This document shows positions 41,740-49,363 of a stretch of DNA of 64,000 nt, piece after piece (position 1 is the first letter of the stretch; each line of letters opens with the position of its first letter). The DNA is from Jatrophihabitans sp035642535 (lineage in GTDB: Bacteria > Actinomycetota > Actinomycetes > Mycobacteriales > Jatrophihabitantaceae): contig DASQSE010000019.1 of NCBI GenBank assembly GCA_035642535.1, positions 1 to 64,000 on the forward strand. The letters run 5' to 3'. Below the pieces are notes generated by a model. That model was not told the origin of the DNA. It saw only the letters and a list, made by a program, of their open reading frames with translations, and ran no database searches. A program made the position numbers and the translations under genes.

Positions 41740-42576
41740 ATGCCCGAGACAACTCTCTACGGTGGCGTGACGACTCGGCGGATCACGATCCGCGACCTGC
41801 AGGCGGCAAAGGACCGCGGTGAACGCTGGCCGATGCTGACCGCCTACGACTACTCGACCGCTCGGATCTTCGACGAGGCCGGCATCCCCGTCCTGCTCGT
41901 CGGTGACTCGGCGGCCAACGTCGTCTACGGATACGACACGACGGTGCCGGTGACCGTGGACGAACTCCTTCCGCTCGTCCGTGGCGTCGTGCGCGGCACA
42001 TCTCGCGCGCTCGTGGTCGCTGACATGCCGTTCGGCTCGTACCAGGGCTCGGCACAGCACGCGCTCGAGACGGCGACCCGCTTCATGAAGGAGGGCGGTG
42101 CGCAAGCGGTCAAGCTCGAAGGTGGCCAACGCGTCGTGCCGCAGGTCGAGATGCTCGTCGCCGCGGGCATTCCCGTGATGGCGCACATCGGGCTCACGCC
42201 GCAGTCGGTGAATGCGTTCGGCGGCTACCGCGTGCAGGGGCGCGGTGACGAAGCGGCGCACCGGCTCCTTCAGGACGCCAAGGCAATGCAGCAAGCGGGC
42301 GCGTTCGCGCTCGTCCTCGAGGTCGTGCCCTCCGAGGTTGCCGCGCAGGTGACCCGCGCGCTGCACATCCCGACGATCGGCATCGGCGCCGGGCCGTCAT
42401 GCGACGCGCAAGTGCTCGTGTGGCAGGACATGGCCGGGCTCAACGGCGGCCGCAAGCCGGCGAAGTTCGTCAAGGAGTTCGCGCAGGTCGGCGCGGTGCT
42501 GCGCGATGCGGCGAGCACCTTCGCCGACGAGGTGCGCGGCGGCGCCTACCCGGACGCCGAGCACGAGTACCACTGA
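41740..42576 (+). CDS. panB: 3-methyl-2-oxobutanoate hydroxymethyltransferase
   Basis: First committed step of pantothenate and coenzyme A synthesis: transfers a hydroxymethyl group from 5,10-methylenetetrahydrofolate to 2-oxoisovalerate. A 278-residue TIM-barrel protein; visible motifs are MLTAYDYSTARIFDEAGI, VGDSAANVVYGYDTT (metal Asp), MPFGSYQ, KLEGG and HIGLTPQSV, plus IGIGAGPSCDAQVLVWQDM. ATG 41740 follows a Gly/Arg-rich stretch without a clear Shine-Dalgarno. The 120-bp gap from nadE shows no terminator. Confidence 0.97.
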   Translation: MPETTLYGGVTTRRITIRDLQAAKDRGERWPMLTAYDYSTARIFDEAGIPVLLVGDSAANVVYGYDTTVPVTVDELLPLVRGVVRGTSRALVVADMPFGSYQGSAQHALETATRFMKEGGAQAVKLEGGQRVVPQVEMLVAAGIPVMAHIGLTPQSVNAFGGYRVQGRGDEAAHRLLQDAKAMQQAGAFALVLEVVPSEVAAQVTRALHIPTIGIGAGPSCDAQVLVWQDMAGLNGGRKPAKFVKEFAQVGAVLRDAASTFADEVRGGAYPDAEHEYH

Positions 42577-42611
42577 CGACCTCTCCGCGCTCACGGCAGT
42601 AGCGTCGCGGC

Positions 42612-43397
42612 ATGCGGGTCTTCGTCGTCGACGCGTTCACCGATGTCGCCTTCCGCGGTAATCCTGCGGGCGTCGTGCTGCTCGACGCGACGGTCGACGA
42701 TGCGTGGATGCAGCAGGTGGCCGCCGAGCTACGGCACTCGGAGACTGCGTTCGTCGCGCGCCGCGATGACGGGGCGCACGACCTGCGCTGGTTCACGCCC
42801 GCGGTCGAGGTCAGCCTGTGCGGTCACGCGACGCTCGCCACGACGCACGTGCTCGTCACGACCGGGCACGCCGGGCCGTTCGTCTTCCACACGCTCAGCG
42901 GTGCGCTACGCACGGAGCGCGACGAGGACGGGCTGATCAGCATGGACTTCCCCGCGCAGCCCACGCATCCGGTCGAGGAACCGGCCGGTCTGCTCGGCGC
43001 ACTCGGCGTGCCGGCGAAGGAGATTTCCGGAAACGGCATCGACGTGCTCGTCGAGGTCGCCGATGCGGCGACGGTGCGCAATCTCGCACCTGACATCGCC
43101 GCCCTGCGTGAGGTCGACTGCCGCGGTGTCATCGTCACGGCGGGCGCCGACGCCGACGCGGATCACGATTTCGTGTCGCGATTCTTCGCTCCCCGAGTGG
43201 GCGTCGACGAGGATCCGGTGACCGGTTCGGCGCACTGCGCGCTCGGGCCGTATTGGACGGCACGCCTCGGGCAGCGCTCGCTCGCGGGTGTGCAACTCTC
43301 CCCGCGCGGCGGCCGAGTCGGGGTCGATGTTCGCGGCGACCGGGCGCTGCTGCGTGGTCGCGCCACGACCGTCCTCGCCGGCACGCTCGACGCCTGA
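42612..43397 (+). CDS. PhzF-family isomerase/epimerase-like protein
   Basis: A 261-residue PhzF-fold protein related to diaminopimelate epimerase. It has FVVDAFTDVAFRGNPAGVVL, the active-site Glu in RHSETAFVA, SLCGHATLATTHVL and DEDPVTGSAHCALGPYW. In phenazine producers the fold isomerises DHHA, but no phenazine genes flank it. Most actinobacterial members have unknown substrates. It follows panB by 35 bp, so co-transcription is likely. A long hairpin (43433-43491) lies after the stop. Confidence 0.9.
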   Translation: MRVFVVDAFTDVAFRGNPAGVVLLDATVDDAWMQQVAAELRHSETAFVARRDDGAHDLRWFTPAVEVSLCGHATLATTHVLVTTGHAGPFVFHTLSGALRTERDEDGLISMDFPAQPTHPVEEPAGLLGALGVPAKEISGNGIDVLVEVADAATVRNLAPDIAALREVDCRGVIVTAGADADADHDFVSRFFAPRVGVDEDPVTGSAHCALGPYWTARLGQRSLAGVQLSPRGGRVGVDVRGDRALLRGRATTVLAGTLDA

Positions 43398-43432
43398 CAT
43401 TGCATCGCAGATTCGGCCCAGGCGAAGCGAAA

Positions 43433-43491
43433 TCGCCGGGCACCTCCGGCCAGCTCGACTAACGCTGCGACGTCCAGAGGTGCACCGGCGA
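43433..43491. repeat. Long imperfect hairpin between phzF-like and histone-like genes
   Basis: Arms TCGCCGGGCACCTC (43433-43446) and GAGGTGCACCGGCGA (43477-43491), 14 bp with one bulged A, 30-nt loop. It lies between convergent genes. Its size and position match the A and B hairpins, but the sequence is unrelated and it is single-copy here. Confidence 0.8.
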
Positions 43492-43530
43492 CTCGGTGCT
43501 TGCTGATTCAGTTGTGTTTGCGTGCGAGCG

Positions 43531-43893
43531 CTAGCTCGACTTCTTGGCCGCTGTCTTCCTCGCGGTCGTCTTGCGAGCCGGCGCCTTCTTGGCAGCAGTC
43601 TTCTTCGCCGCCGTCGTCTTCCGGGCCGCGGTCTTCTTCGCTGCGGTCCGCTTTGCCGGCGCCTTCTTCGCTGCCTTCTTGACGGCCTTCTTCGCCGCAG
43701 TGGTCTTACGCGCGGCGGTCTTCTTCGCAGCCGTCGTCTTGCGCGCGGCGGTCTTCTTCGCCGCAGTGCGCTTGGCCGGTGCCTTCTTCGCTGCGGCGCG
43801 CTTGGCAGGAGCCTTCTTGGCTGCCGCCTTTCGCGCCGTCGTTGTCTTCTTGGCAGCGGCCTTCCTTGCCGGTGCCTTCTTCGCTGCGGTCAT
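43531..43893 (-). CDS. Lys/Ala-rich histone H1-like protein
   Basis: A 120-residue protein of almost only Ala, Lys, Thr, Arg and Pro. It is built from imperfect repeats such as KKAPAKR, AAKKTAARKTT and AAKKAPARK. This resembles the C-terminal tail of actinobacterial HU (HupB/HupS) or eukaryotic histone H1. No HU fold is present before the repeats; the frame begins at MTAAKKAP, and no Shine-Dalgarno-matched upstream start extends it. It likely binds DNA or rRNA by charge. The repetitive DNA could recombine or misassemble. It is transcribed away from rnpB. Confidence 0.8.
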   Translation of the reverse strand: MTAAKKAPARKAAAKKTTTARKAAAKKAPAKRAAAKKAPAKRTAAKKTAARKTTAAKKTAARKTTAAKKAVKKAAKKAPAKRTAAKKTAARKTTAAKKTAAKKAPARKTTARKTAAKKSS

Positions 43894-44226
43894 GCGGTAT
43901 GCCTCCTCGGCGGCTGTAGGCGACGAATTGCTTCGTCGCTGCGACCTAGTTGACGATGACCGTGGCCCGTCGTCAACACGACGCGCCGTTTCTCTTCAAT
44001 GCGTGATTTGCGCTTCTGGCAGAGATGCAACGCGCGTCGTCGTGACGATCGCGTCGAATCTCTTTACGTCGCAGCGCTTTCACGTGCGTGATCTTTGTCC
44101 TGTGTAGCTGTTGTTCGCAAGTGTCGAGTTCAAAACTTTTTTTCGCGCGGAGACCATACCTAAAGGTATGGAACGCCGTTGCGCGACAAGCGAGAGCGAT
44201 GCAGTCATGTCGTTGAAGAGGCGGCG
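43894..44226. other. 333-bp gap between histone-like gene and rnpB
   Basis: It holds the untranslated leader and promoter of the histone-like gene and the 3' flank of rnpB. It includes an AT-rich pocket with a run of seven T (about 44138-44144) and an 18-bp palindrome. No open frame with protein-like composition was seen. Confidence 0.6.
44154..44171. promoter_or_regulatory. 18-bp palindrome downstream of rnpB
   Basis: CCATACCT-AA-AGGTATGG, perfect 8+2+8, 56 bp after the rnpB 3' end (minus strand) and 261 bp before the histone-like start. It could be a hairpin ending rnpB, although no U-tract follows in that direction. It could instead be an operator, sharing TACCTA with the palindrome at 17105-17119. 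Confidence 0.5.
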
Positions 44227-44640
44227 GACGAGTCGACTTGTAAGCCGGATCCTGTTCCGATGCTTGCGCATCAGTGACGGCCATCCATCTCGGCCCGCCG
44301 TTGCCGACAGGCTCTAGCGGTCTACCCGCAGACTCGGACGGGCCGCCCTCGGACGTCTGCGCGAGCCGGGCTGAGTCGAAACCCAGTCCTGCTCTTCTTG
44401 ACCTTGCTCCTGGTGGGGTTTACCGAGCCGCTCCGGTCGCCCGGAACGCTGGTGGTCTCTTACACCGCCGTTTCACCCTTACCGGCGACTGGCCTGAACC
44501 AGCGCGCCGGCGGTCTGTTTTCTGTGGCACTGTCCCGCGGGTCGCCCCGGGTTGCCGTTAGCAACCACCTTGCCCTGTGGAGTCCGGACTTTCCTCGGCA
44601 CAATCTCTCGATTGCGACGCGGCCGCCCGGTCGGCTCGTC
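44227..44640 (-). ncRNA. rnpB: RNase P RNA, type A
   Basis: Catalytic RNA that matures tRNA 5' ends. On the minus strand it reads GAGGAAAGTCCGGACTCCAC near the 5' end and GGATCCGGCTTACA near the 3' end, both universal RNase P signatures. The P1 helix is formed by GACGAGCCGAC at the 5' end and GTCGACTCGTC at the 3' end, with one mismatch. This sets ends at about 44640 and 44227 (414 nt). Conserved blocks such as AACGGCAACC and GGTAAACCCCACC are also present. Short open frames across this region are not genes. Confidence 0.97.
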
Positions 44641-44683
44641 CGCCGCAGTATGAATCGTACGCGGACGGACCTACTCTCGGCTT

Positions 44684-45199
44684 ATGCCTGAGCCAACCGG
44701 AGACGAGCTGGCCGCGATCCGCCAGCGTCGTGAAGAACTACGCGCGAAGTACCTCGCCGCCAAGGCCGAGCGGTCGGCGTCCACCGCACGCGGCGTCCAT
44801 CATGCTGCGTTCGTGTGCAAGGACGTCGAGGAGACGATCCGCTTCTACCAGGACTTCCTCGGCTTCCCGCTCGTGGAGCTCGTCGAGAACCGCGACTACA
44901 AAGGGTCCAGCCACTTCTTCTTCGACATCGGCAACAAGAACCTGCTCGGCTTCTTCGACTTCCCCGGCCACGACCACGAGCCGTACAAGGAGACGATCGG
45001 GGCGCTGCAGCACATGGCGATCTCGGTGACGTCCGAGCAGTTCGAGCTCGCGAAGAAGAAGCTCGACGACGCAGGCATCGAATACCTCGGACCGGATCGC
45101 GGCGCGTTCGACAGCGTCTACTTCCGCGATCCGAACGGCATGGGCATCGAGCTCTACCGCGAGGTCCTCGGCCGCTTCGAAGGAACCGAGCTGCTCTGA
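44684..45199 (+). CDS. VOC-family protein (glyoxalase-like)
   Basis: A 171-residue protein. An N-terminal helix (DELAAIRQRREELRAKYLAA) precedes a VOC domain: VHHAAFVCKDVEETIRFYQD, HFFFDIGNKNLLGFFDFPG, then LQHMAISVTSEQFELAKKKL and VYFRDPNGMGIELYREV. Metal-ligand candidates are His, Glu and His at family positions. The substrate is unknown. It starts at ATG 44684, 43 bp from the rnpB 5' end, and is divergent from it, so the two share a promoter region. Confidence 0.9.
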   Translation: MPEPTGDELAAIRQRREELRAKYLAAKAERSASTARGVHHAAFVCKDVEETIRFYQDFLGFPLVELVENRDYKGSSHFFFDIGNKNLLGFFDFPGHDHEPYKETIGALQHMAISVTSEQFELAKKKLDDAGIEYLGPDRGAFDSVYFRDPNGMGIELYREVLGRFEGTELL

Positions 45200-45203
45200 C
45201 GCG

Positions 45204-46283
45204 TCACGTCGAGAGGTGGCTGGTGTCGTTGACCAGCCGCACCGACGCGTTGCCGTCGGCGTAGTAGTCGACGATCGAGACCGACGCGGTGTCGAGTTCG
45301 AGCCGGAACAGCATGGACGCGGGCGCGTCGAGCGCGAAGCGGATGAGCAGCTTGATGGGCGTCACGTGTGAGACGACGACCGTCGTCGACTCCGGATGCG
45401 CAGCGAGGATCTTCTCGCGAGCGCGGCGGACGCGACGGCCCACGGCGTCGAACGACTCACCGCCGGGCGGTGCTTGCTCGGGCGATGCGAGCCATGCGTT
45501 GAGCGCCTCCGGGTCGCTCGCGCGGATCTGCGCGAACGTCATCCCTTCCCACGCGCCGAAGTCCGTCTCGGCGAGGTCGTCGATTACCTCGACCGGCAAC
45601 CCGAGTGGGGATGCGATCGCCTCAGCCGTCTGCGCGGCGCGCGGCAGCGGCGAGCTGACGACCGCGGCGACGTCACCGTAGGAACGCGTAGCGAGCGCGG
45701 CGGCTTGGCTGCGGCCGAGCTCGTCGAGTGGCAGTGCATTGCGTCCGGAGAAGCGCTTCTCGACCGAGTGCTCGGTGGTGCCGTGCCGGACCAGCACGAG
45801 CCGGCTGGGACGCCCGCTCGCACCAGCCCAGCCGGGCGCCGCTGCCTCGGTGCTCGCCGACCGGGTCGGCGTGCCTGCCGCGCGATCCATCGCCACGTTC
45901 GCAAGTCGGTCGGCGAGTTGATTCCGCTCGCGCGGCACCCATTCGAACGTCACCTCGTCGAACTGCCGCCGCAGCTCGACCGCGGCGCGGTGGAGATCGC
46001 GCAGCGCCGCGTTCTTCACCTGCCAGTTGCCGTTCATCTGCTCGACGACGAGCTTGGAATCCATTCGGACGGCGACTCGACGTGCGCCGAGTTCGGCGGC
46101 TGCGGTCAACCCGGCGATCAGGCCGCGGTACTCGGCGACGTTGTTGGTCTGGCGACCGAGCGCGTCGGACCGCTCCGCAAGGAGCGCACCGGTCGTCGCG
46201 TCGAGAACGACCGCGCCGTAGCCGGCCGGTCCAGGATTGCCGCGCGCACCGCCGTCAGCCTCGACGACGACGTGCTCGCTCAC
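45204..46283 (-). CDS. Bifunctional RNase H / acid phosphatase
   Basis: A 359-residue fusion known from mycobacteria (Rv2228c type). Residues 1 to about 130 form RNase HI: HVVVEADGGARGNPGPAGYG (first Asp), YRGLIAGLTAA (Glu), RMDSKLVVEQMNG (Asp) and the last acidic residue in the RLAN segment. A linker leads to a histidine-phosphatase domain from about residue 163, with RLVLVRHGTTEHSVEKRFSG (catalytic His) and VVSHVTPIKLLIR. In the related mycobacterial enzyme the phosphatase half is CobC-like. It overlaps the zinc-ribbon gene by 4 bp (ATGA) and is the last gene of a three-gene operon. Confidence 0.95.
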   Translation of the reverse strand: MSEHVVVEADGGARGNPGPAGYGAVVLDATTGALLAERSDALGRQTNNVAEYRGLIAGLTAAAELGARRVAVRMDSKLVVEQMNGNWQVKNAALRDLHRAAVELRRQFDEVTFEWVPRERNQLADRLANVAMDRAAGTPTRSASTEAAAPGWAGASGRPSRLVLVRHGTTEHSVEKRFSGRNALPLDELGRSQAAALATRSYGDVAAVVSSPLPRAAQTAEAIASPLGLPVEVIDDLAETDFGAWEGMTFAQIRASDPEALNAWLASPEQAPPGGESFDAVGRRVRRAREKILAAHPESTTVVVSHVTPIKLLIRFALDAPASMLFRLELDTASVSIVDYYADGNASVRLVNDTSHLST

Positions 46284-47017
46284 AGTCCTGATTCGGCGGT
46301 GCGCACAAGAATCGCTCGGCAGTTGTCACAGCGCACGACTTCGTCCGGAGCCGCCGTGCGCACCGCGGACAGCTCGGTCCCGGACAGTTCGATGTGGCAT
46401 GCCTCGCAGCGCCGCTGACGCAGTAGCGCTGCACCCGTCCCGCCGTGCGAGCGCGCCCGCTCGTACAGCGCGAGCAGTTCGGCCGGCACCTCCGTGGCGA
46501 TGGCGGCACGTTCCGGCGTGCGGCGCGCAATCGACTCGTCGATCTCGGTGAACGCGGCGTCGCGCGCTGCCTCGAGCGCGCTCTGCTCCGACACGATCGC
46601 ATCGTGCCGCGACGTCGCAGCGCGCAACAGCGCGTCGGCCTCCTCCGCGCGCTCCATGACATCGAGCAGTTCGTCCTCGAGCGTCGACTGCCGGCGCGCG
46701 AGCGTCGCGATCTCGTGCTGCAAGCTTTCGAGTTCGCGAGCCGGCAGGCCGCCCGCCTGCAACCGCGAGTCGTCGCGACCGGCGCGAGCGCGCACCGTGT
46801 CGACATCGGCCTCGAGGCGGCGCTGCTCGTCGGCGAGATCGGTGACCTTCACCTGCGCGTCGACGACGTCGTTGTGCAGCTCGGCGGCGCGCTTGTCGCA
46901 CTCGGCGATCGCGGCCAGCTCCGGCAGGTTCTTGCGGCGGTGGGCAAGCTGCGCGAGCGACGTATCCGCGGCTTGCAGGTCCAGCAAGCGCAGCTGGGTG
47001 GCAGTGTCGGCGTTCAC
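46280..47017 (-). CDS. C4-type zinc ribbon coiled-coil protein (CdsZ-like)
   Basis: A 245-residue protein with a long coiled coil (about residues 10-180) and a C-terminal zinc ribbon, CEACHIELSG followed by CDNCRAIL. It is conserved in actinobacteria beside RNase H/phosphatase and Nif3 genes. GTG 47017 overlaps the Nif3 stop (GTGA), implying coupling; upstream in-frame codons are inside that gene. The molecular role is not established, though a nucleic-acid or ribosome-linked function is plausible for the ribbon. Confidence 0.9.
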   Translation of the reverse strand: MNADTATQLRLLDLQAADTSLAQLAHRRKNLPELAAIAECDKRAAELHNDVVDAQVKVTDLADEQRRLEADVDTVRARAGRDDSRLQAGGLPARELESLQHEIATLARRQSTLEDELLDVMERAEEADALLRAATSRHDAIVSEQSALEAARDAAFTEIDESIARRTPERAAIATEVPAELLALYERARSHGGTGAALLRQRRCEACHIELSGTELSAVRTAAPDEVVRCDNCRAILVRTAESGL

Positions 47018-48168
47018 GTTGTGGTCTGACTCGATTCTGGAGACGGAGCGTGCAGCGTCCACGGGTCGGTGACGTGGCGGGACACCAGCGTCTCAACCGT
47101 AGTGCCGAACCGGTCGTCGAGGGCAGTCGCCACCGCGTCCAGCCACGGCGCCTCGGTGGCCCAGTGGGCGGCGTCGACGAGCGCCATGCCGGTCCCCCCG
47201 CGCTCGGTGACGGCCTCGACGACGGGGTGGTGCTTGAGGTCCGCAGTCAGGTAGGCGTCGACACCGGCGCGCCGGGCGTGCTCGGCGAGCGAGCCGCCTG
47301 AACCGCCGCATACCGCGACGGTGCGTACCGGCAACTCCGGGTCGCCTGCCGCGCGCAGTCCCCAGGTCGTCGCGGGCAGTGCGGCGGCCGCGCGCGCGAC
47401 GAAAGTCTCCAGCGTCGCCGGCATTGGAAGCTCGCCGATCCGCCCGGTACCGCGCGAACCGGGCATCGGCACCATGGCGAGCAGGTCGAACGCGGGCTCC
47501 TCGTACGGATGCGCGGTGCGCAGCGCGGCAAGCACCGCACCTCGTGCTCGTGCCGGCACGACCATCTCGACCCGGGTCTCAGGTACTCGCTCGATCGCGC
47601 CGATTTCCCCGATCGCGGGGTCGGCCCCGTCGAGCGGCCGGAACGTGCCCGTGCCCTCCGTCGTCCAGGCGCACCGCTCGTAGCCGCCGATGCGTCCCGC
47701 GCCGGCCGCCCCGAGTGCGTCGACGAGCGACTCGGCTGCATCGTGCGGGACGAAGACGACGAGCTTGTCGAGTGCCTCATGAAGCGGCTCCAGCGGCCGC
47801 ACCTCGCGCAGCCCGAGGCGCTGCGCGAGCGCGTCCGATACCCCTGGCCGGGCGACGTCCGCGTTCGTGTGCGCGACGAAGTGCGCGACGCCGGCGCGCA
47901 CCATGCGATGGACGAGTGCGCCCTTCGGATCGTCGGCCGGCACGCCGTGCACCGCCGTGAGCAGCAGCGGATGGTGTGTGACGAGCAGTTGCGCACCGAT
48001 CCCGACGGCCTCGGCGATCGTGGCCGGGACGGCGTCCACCGCGAGCAGGACGCGCTCGACCGGCTCGTCCGGATCACCACAGACGAGGCCCACCGCGTCC
48101 CACGGCTCGGCCCAGCGCGGGTCGAACCACTCGTCCATGGCGGTAATCAGCTCGGCCAGCCGAAGCAC
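47014..48168 (-). CDS. Nif3-like dinuclear metal-centre protein
   Basis: A 384-residue member of the Nif3/YqfO family, which forms toroidal hexamers with a two-metal site. Metal ligands are visible in LLVTHHPLLL, FVAHTNADVA and, in the second half, the H-x-E region near LKHHPVVEAV and LVDAAHWATE. A middle insertion domain (about residues 130-250) is the extra YqfO-type module. It is the first gene of the Nif3 - zinc ribbon - RNase H operon. Function in vivo is not settled. Confidence 0.94.
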   Translation of the reverse strand: MLRLAELITAMDEWFDPRWAEPWDAVGLVCGDPDEPVERVLLAVDAVPATIAEAVGIGAQLLVTHHPLLLTAVHGVPADDPKGALVHRMVRAGVAHFVAHTNADVARPGVSDALAQRLGLREVRPLEPLHEALDKLVVFVPHDAAESLVDALGAAGAGRIGGYERCAWTTEGTGTFRPLDGADPAIGEIGAIERVPETRVEMVVPARARGAVLAALRTAHPYEEPAFDLLAMVPMPGSRGTGRIGELPMPATLETFVARAAAALPATTWGLRAAGDPELPVRTVAVCGGSGGSLAEHARRAGVDAYLTADLKHHPVVEAVTERGGTGMALVDAAHWATEAPWLDAVATALDDRFGTTVETLVSRHVTDPWTLHAPSPESSQTTT

Positions 48169-48204
48169 GACGCGAACCTACCGCCTCGGCGTAGCCTGGC
48201 GAGC

Positions 48205-48570
48205 ATGCTGCTCTTCGACGGCGGGCTCGCGGTGATCGCGTTCGCGGTCTGGGTCTTCTGCATCATCGACGTGATCACGACCCCGCCCGACCAGTGCCGG
48301 AACCTCCCGAAGCTGGCCTGGCTGCTTGTCGTCGTGCTGCTCATCGATGTGGGTTCGATCGTGTGGCTCATCGCCGGACGCAACTGGGCCCGCGTGCCGT
48401 TCGGTGCCGCGCCGCAGGACGCGCGTCGCACGCCGTCGCGGCCGACCAACCCGGACGACGACGAGGATTTCCTCGCCGGGCTGCGTGCCCGTGCGGAAGA
48501 GCAGCGGCGCCGCGCGCGTGAGACGCAGCAGCGCGACGACTCGCCCGGCGACCAGCCGTCATCCGGGTAG
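48205..48570 (+). CDS. PLDc_N-domain membrane protein
   Basis: A 121-residue protein with two helices (about residues 5-23 and 38-60) separated by CRNLPKLAW, matching the phospholipase D-nuclease N-terminal (PLDc_N) membrane module. A charged tail follows, rich in Arg, Glu, Asp and Gln. ATG 48205 is 36 bp from the divergent Nif3 start. Function unknown; small proteins like this are common in actinobacteria. Confidence 0.87.
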   Translation: MLLFDGGLAVIAFAVWVFCIIDVITTPPDQCRNLPKLAWLLVVVLLIDVGSIVWLIAGRNWARVPFGAAPQDARRTPSRPTNPDDDEDFLAGLRARAEEQRRRARETQQRDDSPGDQPSSG

Positions 48571-48601
48571 CGCGAACCGGTCCGAGCTAGGCTCCGCGTC
48601 C

Positions 48602-49255
48602 ATGAGGACGCGTGCCGGCGACCGGCCGGCGCAGGCGTGGCACGTCCTCACCATCGCCGTCGCGGTCGCCAGCATCGGAACCGAACTCGTCATGGTGGCG
48701 AACGGGCACAACCCGTTGCTCGCCGACGACACCCCGCCCGCGTCGACGCGCGTGATCCGGTTCTTCAGCTACTTCACGATCCAGTCGAACTTGCTGGTCG
48801 CGATCACGTCGGCGATGCTTGCAGTGCGGCCTCGGCGGGACGGGACGCCGTTCCGCGTGCTGCGACTCGATGCACTGTTCGGGATCACGGTCACACTCGT
48901 CGTCTATTCGGTGCTGCTCGCGCCCCAGCACGACCCCGACGGCATCAACGCATGGACGAACGCCGGCCTGCACTACATCACGCCCGCGCTGGCCATCCTC
49001 GGCTGGGTCGCGTTCGGCCCGCGCCCGCGCATCGACGAGAACACTCTCTTGCGCGCACTGATCTGGCCCGTGCTCTACGTCGCGTACACGATCTGGCACG
49101 GCGAGGTCAGTGACTGGTATCCGTACCCCTTCATCAACGTCGCGCACCTGGGATACGCCACCACGGTGCGCAACGGACTCGGCATGGTGGTGCTCATGGC
49201 CGGCGTCGGTGCGCTCTACCGCATCGGCGACCATCGGCTCGCCAGGACCTTCTGA
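48602..49255 (+). CDS. Pr6Pr-family six-helix membrane protein
   Basis: A 217-residue protein with six hydrophobic helices. Family-like motifs are FFSYFTIQSNLLVAITSAML near helix two, then HYITPALAILGWVAFG and YTIWHGEVSDWYPYPFINV. This pattern belongs to the Pr6Pr group, whose function is not established. ATG 48602 lies 31 bp after the PLDc_N gene and they may be co-transcribed. A tRNA gene on the opposite strand follows. Confidence 0.87.
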   Translation: MRTRAGDRPAQAWHVLTIAVAVASIGTELVMVANGHNPLLADDTPPASTRVIRFFSYFTIQSNLLVAITSAMLAVRPRRDGTPFRVLRLDALFGITVTLVVYSVLLAPQHDPDGINAWTNAGLHYITPALAILGWVAFGPRPRIDENTLLRALIWPVLYVAYTIWHGEVSDWYPYPFINVAHLGYATTVRNGLGMVVLMAGVGALYRIGDHRLARTF

Positions 49256-49260
49256 GCAAG

Positions 49261-49332
49261 TGGGCGCTACTGGGATCGAACCAGTGACCGCTCGGGTGTA
49301 AACCGAGTGCTCTCCCGCTGAGCTAAGCGCCC
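49261..49332 (-). tRNA. tRNA-Val (anticodon TAC)
   Basis: Cloverleaf on the minus strand: acceptor GGGCGCT pairs with AGCGCCC, D-arm around AGCTCAGCGGGAGAGC, anticodon stem CTCGG/CCGAG with loop TTTACAC (anticodon TAC), T-arm with GGTTCGATCC. 72 nt with discriminator A; the CCA end is not encoded. Confidence 0.97.
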
Positions 49333-49363
49333 GCCCCTGGGCACGGATCAGGGTACCGACGCG

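Noticed and set aside
42612..43397. Phenazine biosynthesis gene
   Set aside because: PhzF-fold proteins are widespread outside phenazine clusters and no other phz gene is present.
43531..43893. CRISPR-like repetition in the histone-like gene
   Set aside because: The repeats are codon-level Lys/Ala units without spacers; no array or cas gene is present.
44274..44691. Short plus-strand open frames over 44.3-44.7 kb
   Set aside because: They lie inside the RNase P RNA gene, which is supported by its conserved core and P1 helix.
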